Source: Candidatus Roseilinea sp. (GTDB lineage: Bacteria; Chloroflexota; Anaerolineae; J036; Brachytrichaceae). From it: DNA of 64,000 nt. A program made the translations under genes and the position numbers. The number at the start of each line of letters is the position of its first letter. Position 1 is the first letter of the stretch. The stretch lies in assembly GCA_026003755.1 (NCBI GenBank), contig BPHV01000001.1:248001-312000 (forward strand), in the 5' to 3' direction. Positions 9,349 through 20,370 of the stretch are shown piece by piece. A model generated the notes under the pieces. The model made no database searches and was not told where the DNA came from. It saw nothing but the letters and a program-made list of their open reading frames with translations.

Positions 9349-10550
9349 ACACGGCTTTGGTGATCGGCGTCATTGCTGTTTCGTTTCTCGTCATCACCAT
9401 TCTGCTCACGCAACTCAGGCGCGCGCTGGACAGAGCGACGCGCCTGAGCGATGCCATCCGGCAGTTGCGCCGAGAGCTCGACACGACCCGCGAAGAGCTT
9501 GCACGATGCCAAGAAGCTAAAGAAGCGCTGGGCGAAGCGGTGTTCGATCCGGTCATCTTCGTGGACAATCGCCAGCAGATCACGGCGTGCAATCACGCCG
9601 CCGACCGGCTCGGGATTTGCAAAGTCGGCCACAGCCTGATCGAAGCGGCCCGCTCGCATGAGCTGGATAGCCTGGCCAGCGACACGATCGCCGGGCGCAC
9701 CGAACTGCCGCGCCAGTTTGCCCTGCACAACCACCTGTTCCGCGCACAAGCCGCCCGCTTCACCGACGGCGCGGTGATTGTGCTGCGCGACGTGAGCGAA
9801 CTACAACGCCTGGGCCGCGCCCGGCGCGACTTCGTCGCCAACATCTCACACGAGCTGCGCACTCCGCTCACCGCCATGAGCCTCTTGCTCGACACCTTTC
9901 GCGCCGAATCAGCCAACATCACACCTGCGCAACAACGCCTGCTCGCACAGATGCAAGACCAGACCGAGTCGCTCACCCAGTTGGTGCAGGAGCTTTCGGA
10001 GTTAACGCAGATCGAGTCCGGCCAAATGCCGATGCGCATGCTGCGCGCCTCACTGTATGATGTCGTCAACGCGGCCATCATCCGTCTGTCGCCGCAGGCC
10101 GAACGGGCCGGGTTGCGCATGATCAACGCCGTCCCCGAAGCGCAGCGCGGCTTGTTCGACCCAGACCAGATCCGACGTGTGCTCTCCAACCTACTGCACA
10201 ACGCAATCAAGTTCACGCCGCAGGGCCAGATCACGGTTTTCGTCCTTACGGACGAGGAAGCCGAACAACAGCTTCAAAGGCTGCGCGCCGATCCCAACGG
10301 CATCCATTTGACCGCACAGGATGTGCTGATCGTCGGCGTGCGCGACACGGGCGTCGGCATCCCGCACGAGGAGTTGCCGCGCATCTTCGAACGCTTCTAC
10401 AAAGTGGATCGCGCACGCGGCCAAGGCGGCACCGGCCTCGGCCTGGCCATCGCCAAACATATCGTCGAAGCGCACGGTGGGCGCATCTGGGCCGAAAGCA
10501 CGTTGGGCAAAGGGACGACCTTCTACTTCACCGTGCCGCGCGAGGACTAA
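9345..10550 (+). CDS. PhoR-like sensor histidine kinase
   Basis: 401-residue membrane histidine kinase. It has one N-terminal membrane helix (residues about 5-22), a coiled-coil linker and a PAS-like domain (about 60-150). The HisKA phosphoacceptor is in DFVANISHELRTPLT. The HATPase boxes are N (RRVLSNLLHNAIKF), G1 (DTGVGIP), F (IFERFYKVD) and G2 (GTGLGLAIAKHIV). The ATG overlaps the preceding stop by 4 bases, which fixes the start. No response regulator is adjacent. The OmpR-type regulator at 60413-61174 is an orphan that could be a partner, but that is speculative. Confidence 0.93.
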   Translation: MNTALVIGVIAVSFLVITILLTQLRRALDRATRLSDAIRQLRRELDTTREELARCQEAKEALGEAVFDPVIFVDNRQQITACNHAADRLGICKVGHSLIEAARSHELDSLASDTIAGRTELPRQFALHNHLFRAQAARFTDGAVIVLRDVSELQRLGRARRDFVANISHELRTPLTAMSLLLDTFRAESANITPAQQRLLAQMQDQTESLTQLVQELSELTQIESGQMPMRMLRASLYDVVNAAIIRLSPQAERAGLRMINAVPEAQRGLFDPDQIRRVLSNLLHNAIKFTPQGQITVFVLTDEEAEQQLQRLRADPNGIHLTAQDVLIVGVRDTGVGIPHEELPRIFERFYKVDRARGQGGTGLGLAIAKHIVEAHGGRIWAESTLGKGTTFYFTVPRED

Positions 10551-10608
10551 CGCGGGTCAAACCGTTAAGCAGCATGGTAACATCTCCCCCAGATTCGCTC
10601 AAAAGCCG

Positions 10609-11355
10609 ATGGCTGATTCCCCTGTACGCACCCGAAAGTACCAAGCTGTGCTCTTCGACCTAGATGGCACCCTGCGCGCAAACCAGCCCGAAGGCTTCGA
10701 AGCATTCGTGGAATACGCCGGGCGGGTGGGCATCGCCCTCACCGAAGAGCAGATCAAGATCTGCGAGCGCGAAGCGCATCGCTACTGGGCTAGCGATCGC
10801 GTGGATGCCGACATGGCGCGTTACGACCAGCGCGGCTTTTGGGTGAACTACAACCAGATTCTGCTCAACGCCATGAACGTCGCGCGCGACTGCGCGGATT
10901 GCGCCCATCGCATCCAGGACTTGTTCGACGGATACGACCCACAAGATGTGGTGTTCGCCGACACACGCCCGGTGTTGCAGGCGCTCCACGACGCCGGCTA
11001 CACGCTCGGCCTGGTGTCGAACCGCGAAGCGCCGCTCGAACCATTTGCGGAGCAATACGGCATTCGCCAGTTCTTCGCGTTCATGCTCTCGGCTGGCCAG
11101 GCCGGTTGCTACAAGCCGGATCCGCGCATCTTTTATCGCGCGCTGGAGCTGGCCGGCAACGTCCCACCGTCGAAAGCCGTGTATATCGGCGACAACTTCT
11201 TCGCCGACGTGATCGGCGCGTTAAACGTCGGCATGGACGCGATCTTGATTGACCCGCGCAACGTGTTCGAGCGCTACTACACGATGCGCGTCAGGCGCCT
11301 GAGAGACGTGCTCAGCTTGATCGAAACGCGCCAGGCCGAGAGCAACGCGCGCTGA
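10609..11355 (+). CDS. HAD-superfamily hydrolase
   Basis: 248-residue HAD hydrolase. Motif I is VLFDLDGTLR, motif II the Ser in LGLVSNREAP, motif III the Lys in GCYKPDPRIF and motif IV in YIGDNFFADVIG. The alpha-helical cap between motifs I and II is of the phosphoglycolate phosphatase-like C1 type. The substrate is unknown. The ATG at 10609 places the catalytic Asp close to the N-terminus as expected. It is the fourth gene of the sigma-factor run, with the S41 gene starting 4 bases after it. Confidence 0.88.
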   Translation: MADSPVRTRKYQAVLFDLDGTLRANQPEGFEAFVEYAGRVGIALTEEQIKICEREAHRYWASDRVDADMARYDQRGFWVNYNQILLNAMNVARDCADCAHRIQDLFDGYDPQDVVFADTRPVLQALHDAGYTLGLVSNREAPLEPFAEQYGIRQFFAFMLSAGQAGCYKPDPRIFYRALELAGNVPPSKAVYIGDNFFADVIGALNVGMDAILIDPRNVFERYYTMRVRRLRDVLSLIETRQAESNAR

Positions 11356-11359
11356 ACGG

Positions 11360-12682
11360 ATGGACACGCGAGCCCATTTCGCCTTGCCCTGCGCATCGGC
11401 CGGCTTGGCCCTCATGCTCGCTTTCGCCGGGCTGGACGCGCCGCTGCCGTTAGGCGCATCCAGCCCTGCAGCGCCGCCGGCTCAATCGCTTCGCGCGACA
11501 CCTGCGCCGCCTCCCTTCGTCACTGCCCGGGCCACCGCGCGCCAACAACGCATCTTCCGCAGACTGTGGCGCATTGTCAACGAACGCTACGTTTATCCCA
11601 ACTTTAACGGCTTCGATTGGCAGGCCGCGCGCGCTGAGATCAACCGGCGCATCAGCGCCGGCATCACGGACGAGACATTCTACGAGGCCATGCGCGACCT
11701 GATCGCCGGCCTGAACGACGGGCATTCGCATTTCCTCTCGCCCGACGAAGCCAGAGAGGAAGATGCGGCATACAAGGGCGACGGCGCCTACACCGGCATC
11801 GGCATTGTGAGCGCAGTGAACACGGCGCGCGGTTACATCTACGTGCTGACGGTGATGCCCAACAGCCCCGCAGAGCGCGCCGGCATCCAACCTCACGATC
11901 ACGTGCTTGAGATAGATGGCCGGCCATCCGTGAACGCCGCCGGAGAGCCGCAGCTCCATCTACTGCGCGGCGATGCCAAGACGACGGTCAGCCTGCGCGT
12001 GCGCACGCCCGGCCAGGCGCCTCGCCTAGTTACGCTGCAGCGCGACGTAGTGACGAGCACCCAGCGCATCGAGCACCGACTACTCACCGGCGACACCGGC
12101 GACCTGCGCATCGGCTACCTCAACGTGCCATCGCTGTTCGAGGCCGACGTGCTCCCGCGTTCCTACGAAGCAATCCGCGACCTGATGAGGGGCGGGGCGC
12201 TGGATGGGTTCATCCTTGACCTGCGCACCAATGGCGGAGGCACCTATGATAACTTGCGCGGCTTGCTCGCGATCTTCACCAGCGGCGATGTGGGCGAGTT
12301 CGTCACGCGCCGTGGCGCGACAACGCCGATGCGCGTCCGCCCATCGCCCCTTGGCAATTCGCAGCAAGTGCCCCTGGTGGTGCTCATCAGCGCTGAAACA
12401 GCATCCTTCGCCGAGGTGCTGGCCGGCGCGCTACAAGCTCGCAGACGCGCTACGCTGATCGGCCAGCCCACCGCCGGCAACGTCGAGGTTTTGCTCGCAC
12501 ACAACTTCGAGGATGGCTCACGGCTGTGGCTGGCTGAGGAGACCTTTCGGCTGCCGGACGGAAAGACGTGGGAAGGCGAGGGGTTGACGCCAGACATACG
12601 GATCCCGCTCGGCTGGGATGAGTACACGGCAGAGGACGATCCCGTGCTCGGCGCGGCCCTTGAGTATTTCGCATCGCGATGA
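11360..12682 (+). CDS. S41-family peptidase-like protein with PDZ domain (catalytic Lys apparently missing)
   Basis: 440-residue exported protein resembling carboxy-terminal processing proteases. It begins with a signal peptide (hydrophobic run LPCASAGLALMLAFAGLDA). An N-terminal helical domain contains DGHSHFLSP. A PDZ domain spans about residues 140-230 (GIGIVSAVNTARGYIYVL ... SPAERAGIQPHD). The core includes GFILDLRTNGGG and the Ser region SAETASFAEVLAGAL. Where CTPs usually have TFGKG with the catalytic Lys, this protein has PTAGNVEV. It may use another base or be inactive. The stop overlaps the methyltransferase ATG. Confidence 0.87.
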   Translation: MDTRAHFALPCASAGLALMLAFAGLDAPLPLGASSPAAPPAQSLRATPAPPPFVTARATARQQRIFRRLWRIVNERYVYPNFNGFDWQAARAEINRRISAGITDETFYEAMRDLIAGLNDGHSHFLSPDEAREEDAAYKGDGAYTGIGIVSAVNTARGYIYVLTVMPNSPAERAGIQPHDHVLEIDGRPSVNAAGEPQLHLLRGDAKTTVSLRVRTPGQAPRLVTLQRDVVTSTQRIEHRLLTGDTGDLRIGYLNVPSLFEADVLPRSYEAIRDLMRGGALDGFILDLRTNGGGTYDNLRGLLAIFTSGDVGEFVTRRGATTPMRVRPSPLGNSQQVPLVVLISAETASFAEVLAGALQARRRATLIGQPTAGNVEVLLAHNFEDGSRLWLAEETFRLPDGKTWEGEGLTPDIRIPLGWDEYTAEDDPVLGAALEYFASR

Positions 12683-13575
12683 TTTGCGACTACGAAGGCT
12701 CGGACTACCGCACGCGCTTCTGGGAGAACGCCGATCGCGCCTACGAGGACGCCGTCGAACGCATCGCCATCGCGCACATGCTGCCGCCGCGCGGCGCGCG
12801 CATGGCCGAATTCGGCGCCGGCTTCGGCCGCCTGGCCGATCTGTATGCCGGCTATGACGAGGTGATTTTGCTGGACTACTCCCGCTCGTTGCTCGCGGAA
12901 GCGCGGCAGCGGTGGGGGCGTGACCCGCGCTTCAAATTCGTCGCCGCCGACATCTATCACCTGCCGTTCGCACCCGGTGTGCTCAGCGCTGCCACGATGG
13001 TCCGCGTCATCCATCACATCGCCGATGTGCCGGCCGCGCTGATGCAGATCCGGCGTGTCATCGCGCCCGGCGGCACGTTCGTGCTTGAATTCGCCAACAA
13101 ACGCAACCTAAAAGCGATGATGCGCTACCTGGCGCGGCGCCAACGCTGGAACCCCTATGCGCCCGAACCGATCGAGTTCGCGACGCTCAACTTCGACTTC
13201 CATCCGCGATGGATGTTGCAGGCGCTGCGCGAAGCCGGCTTCGACATCCGCGCCAAGCGAGCCGCATCTTACCTGCGCGCCGGTTTCTTCAAGCGCGTCC
13301 TGCCGCTCCAAATGATGGTGCGCCTAGACGCGGCGCTCCAGCGCACCGCCGCGCTGGCGCTGCTCTCGCCCAGCGTGTTCGTGCAGTCGGTGGCCGTCGG
13401 CCAGGGTCACGAAGCCAAAGGTGAAGGCGCAGCGCTAGTCGGCGAGGAGGGGATCTTCCGCAGCCCGCGTTCCGGGCAACCGCTGCGACGCGAGGGCGAT
13501 GCGCTGGTGTGCGACGCAGACGGCACGCGCTGGCGCGCCGAGGATAACTTCTATGATTTCAAGGCGCCACTCTAG
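12679..13575 (+). CDS. Class I SAM-dependent methyltransferase with Trm112-like C-terminal tail
   Basis: 298-residue protein. The N-terminal methyltransferase domain has motif I AEFGAGFGRLADLY, an acidic residue after strand 2 (VILLDYSRS) and motif IV-like AATMVRVIHHI. The C-terminal 50 residues (FRSPRSGQPLRREGDALVCD ... DNFYDFKAPL) resemble a Trm112/UPF0434-type module in which most of the usual Cys ligands are gone. The substrate is unknown. It is the last gene of the six-gene run beginning with the sigma factor, and its ATG overlaps the S41 stop codon. Confidence 0.82.
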   Translation: MICDYEGSDYRTRFWENADRAYEDAVERIAIAHMLPPRGARMAEFGAGFGRLADLYAGYDEVILLDYSRSLLAEARQRWGRDPRFKFVAADIYHLPFAPGVLSAATMVRVIHHIADVPAALMQIRRVIAPGGTFVLEFANKRNLKAMMRYLARRQRWNPYAPEPIEFATLNFDFHPRWMLQALREAGFDIRAKRAASYLRAGFFKRVLPLQMMVRLDAALQRTAALALLSPSVFVQSVAVGQGHEAKGEGAALVGEEGIFRSPRSGQPLRREGDALVCDADGTRWRAEDNFYDFKAPL

Positions 13576-13587
13576 CGACCGCTGCGA

Positions 13588-15690
13588 TCAAGGCCCCGCG
13601 TTGGGCGCGGCTTCCGGCTCCTGCGGTGCTGCAGGACGCACGGTGAAGCTATAGAGGCGCTCGCGCGTGGCGATGTAGAGCGTGTTGCTGGTCGCATCCA
13701 GCGACATGTCTTGTGCGCCTACGAACTCGTCCTGCATGCCGCGATATTGGCGCACGAACCGGCCGCTCTTCGTAAGCTCCACGATCGAGCCGCTGTCGGC
13801 ATCGAGCACGAATAAACTGCCGCGATTGGGATCGTCGCCGCTGAGCGCAATCGCAACCACTCGACTCCACTGCTGATCGGGTAAGCCCGTCATGTTGAAC
13901 TGCATCGGCTGGCGGCTGAAATACTTCAAGATGGCGCCATTGCGCTGCAACACATAGATCGCCCCGTCGATCGCAAGGTCCAGGCTTTCTTTCAGGGGGT
14001 TATAGGGCGAGCGAAAATAGGAATCGCCCGAGCCCAGTGTGTCGCCGGCCAGCCGGTAGCGCCAGATTTGGCCCACCCCCGTGTCGAGCAAATAGACCGT
14101 GTTGTTGTATAGCTCGCCGGCCTGCACCCGCACCGGCGTTGCGTCGGCATTAGCGGAGATGGGGATCGGCGAGGCGCGGCCGGTGGCCGAGCTGTACTCG
14201 AAGATTTGCCCGTCGGCGAACAACACCGCGCCCTCCGTCCGCCAGCGGTTATCGGTGGTGGTCGCCCAGGCCAGATCCACCAACGCTGCGTTCGTGGTCG
14301 TCAAGCCCTCGCCGAATGCGATGCTCACCTTTTTGCCGGTCGTGCCGGTGCGTTCGGCGTTGAGCACGTAGTAGTCGGCGCTGTTGGTATCCCGATTCAG
14401 CACGTATACCCCCAGCGCCGAGGCGGCGATGCGGCGCGCTGCGCTGCCCTCCAACACGGCCAGCAGAATCGGCTGCACGCGCGTCACCTGGTTAATCTCA
14501 TCAAGGCGGGCGCGCGCCTGCGTCTTTGCTTCATCGAAGACCGCGCGGTCTTGGGGGTTCTTCGCCTCATATTCGGAGATCATCTCCAGCGCTCGCGTCC
14601 AATCAGCTTTGGCCTGAGCGGGATCGGTCACAGCTCGAGCTGCTTCCACCTGCGCCTGCACATCGTTGCGCAGGCGAATCCGCTCTGCCTCGCCGCTGAA
14701 CTGCAAATACAACATGGCCACGATGACCGCGACGACGATCGGGATCAAGACGGCAATGGCAGCCAAGAGAAAGGTTGCGGCGCGAGCGCGCTGTTCCACC
14801 TCGGCTGGCGTCTCTTGAGGCAACAAACGCGCGCCCAGGGCGACCAGGCTGCGCTGCACCGAACGCGCTGCCTGGTTGACTGTGGCGGCGACGGTCGTAG
14901 CTGCCGGCACGCCTGCCCATGCAGCGGCTTGCGCCGAGCCGGCAGGGGCGGATGGCGATTCAGCGCGGCGCGTGGCAGAGCCGGTTTCGGCGGATGATCG
15001 CATCGGTTGAGCAAAGGCCGATTGGGTTGCGCCGGAGGCGACATCCACCGATAGCGCGACGCCGATCATGCGGCCGCGTTTAACGTTGGCGTTGAGATAC
15101 CCGGCGACCATGCGCGCATCGCCCTTGCCCATGCAGACGCGGATCAGCTCATCGCTCACCCCCAAGGTAGAGCGCGAACCGGTCAGCACGAAGACATCGC
15201 CGGGCTGTACGGCAAAGTTATTGAACTGCACATCCACCGACGGGCTGATGCCGACGACCTGAGCCGGGGTTGCGGCATAGGGCGCGACCACTTCAAAAGC
15301 CCCGGCGTCCGAGCGCGCATAGGCGATCGCCGGGCCGGCCTGCGCGATGATCAATCCGCTCCCCATCACCAGCGCACAGCTAATCGAGCCTTCCAGGCGG
15401 CGGCTAGGTGGCGCACCCTTGTTCAACTGCAAGACGCGGTCGTTGGCCAGCTTGATCGCTAAGCGCAATGCGGAGGTCACGCCGCCCGGCGCCCGCATAA
15501 ACGCATCGCGCAACGCACGGGCGATGTCGGCGCATGTCGAAGGCGAGGCGGTGGGCAGATCGAGGAAGACGACCAATTTCTCGCCCTCAGGGGACATGCG
15601 CTTGCCCACAACGTGCAGCGAAACTTGCGGCGTGTCACCCAGCTCTTCACCGTTGATGACGTTGATGGAAGAGAACGAGATGTCGTACAT
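13588..15690 (-). CDS. Membrane protein with degenerate PP2C-like domain and extracytoplasmic beta-propeller
   Basis: About 700 residues in three parts. Residues 1-220 resemble a PP2C-type phosphatase fold (GSISCALVMGSGLIIAQAGP, AVQPGDVFVLTGS). The metal-binding Asp motifs (DGHGG, GDSR, DG) are absent. After a Pro/Ala/Ser-rich linker comes a single membrane helix at about 305-329, a helical segment, and a C-terminal repeat region typical of a beta-propeller (YVLNRDTNSADYYVLN, SLFVLDADSGSIVELTKSG). The ATG at 15690 lies 4 bases after the ligA stop. A TTG at 15705 is possible. It is probably a cell-surface sensor or scaffold, and its true function is unknown. Confidence 0.65.
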   Translation of the reverse strand: MYDISFSSINVINGEELGDTPQVSLHVVGKRMSPEGEKLVVFLDLPTASPSTCADIARALRDAFMRAPGGVTSALRLAIKLANDRVLQLNKGAPPSRRLEGSISCALVMGSGLIIAQAGPAIAYARSDAGAFEVVAPYAATPAQVVGISPSVDVQFNNFAVQPGDVFVLTGSRSTLGVSDELIRVCMGKGDARMVAGYLNANVKRGRMIGVALSVDVASGATQSAFAQPMRSSAETGSATRRAESPSAPAGSAQAAAWAGVPAATTVAATVNQAARSVQRSLVALGARLLPQETPAEVEQRARAATFLLAAIAVLIPIVVAVIVAMLYLQFSGEAERIRLRNDVQAQVEAARAVTDPAQAKADWTRALEMISEYEAKNPQDRAVFDEAKTQARARLDEINQVTRVQPILLAVLEGSAARRIAASALGVYVLNRDTNSADYYVLNAERTGTTGKKVSIAFGEGLTTTNAALVDLAWATTTDNRWRTEGAVLFADGQIFEYSSATGRASPIPISANADATPVRVQAGELYNNTVYLLDTGVGQIWRYRLAGDTLGSGDSYFRSPYNPLKESLDLAIDGAIYVLQRNGAILKYFSRQPMQFNMTGLPDQQWSRVVAIALSGDDPNRGSLFVLDADSGSIVELTKSGRFVRQYRGMQDEFVGAQDMSLDATSNTLYIATRERLYSFTVRPAAPQEPEAAPNAGP

Positions 15691-15694
15691 CAAA

Positions 15695-18813
<3,119 letters not shown>

Positions 18814-18830
18814 ATCTCAGCCGGTTGTCA

Positions 18831-20177
18831 TCAGGCGGCCAGGCCTTGCACCACTTCGATCACTCGCGTCACCACCTCATCGGCTTGTTGCTCGGTGAGG
18901 ATCAGGGCCGGGGCAAAGCGCAGCGCGCTGGGGCCGCACTTGGTCATCACCACCCCGTGCTTGCCGAGCGACTTGATCACTTGCTTCAGCAGGTCGGTGC
19001 TCAGGGGTTGGCCTTGCCGATCTACCAAGTCCACGGCGACCATCAACCCGCGTCCGCGCACTTCGCCGATGGCCGGCGCATACGGGCGCGCCTCCTCGAA
19101 GCCCTGCATGAGCCGCGCGCCGACGCGCATTGCGTTCTCCAACAGGCCCTCCTCGCGCATGATGGCGATCGTCTCCAGGCCCGCGCGGCAAGCGATGGGG
19201 TTGCCGCCGAAGGTGCTGCCGTGCGCCGCCGGCCACCAGCGGTCCATCAGATCGGCGCGGGCGATGATGCCACCCAGCGGCAGGCCACCGCCGATGGCTT
19301 TGCCCAGAGCGACGACGTCGGGCGCGATGCCGCTGTGCTCAAAGGCAAACCAGCGCCCGGTGCGCCCCAGACCGGTTTGCACTTCGTCCACAATCAGCAG
19401 GGCGCCGGTGCGGTCGCACACCTGGCGCAGGAAAGGCAGAAAGTCATCTGGCGGCACGATGTAGCCGCCCTCGCCGGCAATCGGCTCGACGAGGATCGCG
19501 GCCAAGTCGTCGGGATGCACCAGCTTGTCGAGCGTCATCTGGATGAACGCCTTCCACTGGCCGCAGCAGTCCTGCGGCGCGCGCGGCCCATGGCCAAAGG
19601 CGCAGCGCCCACAGCTCGGATAGGGCACGTGCTCGACACCCGCAAGCAGCCCGCCCAAGTGTCGCCGATAGCCGCTGCTGCTGCCGGTAGCGGCCAGCGC
19701 GCCCATCGGTCGGCCGTGAAAGCCGTCAATGAACGCCAGCACCATGCTGCGGCCGGTGACCGCGCGCGCCAGCTTTAACGCCGACTCCACGGCTTCGCTG
19801 CCGCTGTTGACGAGTAGCGCCTTGCCGGCGTCGAGCGGCGGCGGCATGAGGCTGCGCAATGTCTCCACGATTTCTACGTAAGGCGCCATGTAGCCCACAT
19901 GCGCGGCAGCATGGATGAGCCGGCCGGCCTGGTCGGCGATCGCCTGCACCACGCGCGGATGGCAATGCCCCACGTTCATCGTGGCAATGCCGGCGGCCAT
20001 GTCGTAATAGCGGTTGCCCTCGAAGTCGTAGAGGAACACCCCCTCGCCGCGCGCGAAGGCGATGTCGGTGTAGCGATAAATAGCCGGGCTGACTGCTGCG
20101 CGATCACGGGCGATGAGGTCAGCAGAGGTCATTTGCGCCGTTCGCCCATTGGTCTTCTCGTGTGGTGGGTGAATCAT
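18831..20177 (-). CDS. Class III aminotransferase (4-aminobutyrate/ornithine type)
   Basis: PLP aminotransferase of about 448 residues. Key motifs are NVGHCHPRVVQA, LLVNSGSEAVESALKLAR, the Asp of LLIVDEVQTGLGRTG and the PLP-Lys in VVALGKAIGGGLPLG. A Cys-rich insert (PYPSCGRCAFGHG ... DCCGQW) is of the kind found in archaeal-type members. A TAAAAT -10 box (20185-20190 on the minus strand) lies 7 bases before the ATG at 20177, suggesting a leaderless mRNA. A GTG at 20183 and an ATG at 20132 are alternatives. The substrate (GABA, ornithine or a LysW-bound semialdehyde) is not resolved. Confidence 0.87.
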   Translation of the reverse strand: MIHPPHEKTNGRTAQMTSADLIARDRAAVSPAIYRYTDIAFARGEGVFLYDFEGNRYYDMAAGIATMNVGHCHPRVVQAIADQAGRLIHAAAHVGYMAPYVEIVETLRSLMPPPLDAGKALLVNSGSEAVESALKLARAVTGRSMVLAFIDGFHGRPMGALAATGSSSGYRRHLGGLLAGVEHVPYPSCGRCAFGHGPRAPQDCCGQWKAFIQMTLDKLVHPDDLAAILVEPIAGEGGYIVPPDDFLPFLRQVCDRTGALLIVDEVQTGLGRTGRWFAFEHSGIAPDVVALGKAIGGGLPLGGIIARADLMDRWWPAAHGSTFGGNPIACRAGLETIAIMREEGLLENAMRVGARLMQGFEEARPYAPAIGEVRGRGLMVAVDLVDRQGQPLSTDLLKQVIKSLGKHGVVMTKCGPSALRFAPALILTEQQADEVVTRVIEVVQGLAA

Positions 20178-20184
20178 GCACACA

Positions 20185-20190
20185 ATTTTA
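20185..20190 (-). promoter_or_regulatory. -10 element of the class III aminotransferase gene
   Basis: TAAAAT on the minus strand, 7 bases before the ATG at 20177. No good -35 hexamer is visible at the usual distance. The spacing predicts transcription starting at or beside the initiation codon. Confidence 0.35.
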
Positions 20191-20370
20191 TTGCAACGGC
20201 GTTTCAGGCGCCTGCGTGGATAGGTCTTTCCGACACGCTGATTGCCTCACCTTCATGTCTCGCCCATGCAGAGGGATGCCCATGCGTGTATGAGCGCCGG
20301 TGACGTGGCATAATCTCACAGCGTTCAAGAACATGCCCTTAAACAACGGCGCTTAGATTGGCGTTGAAAT

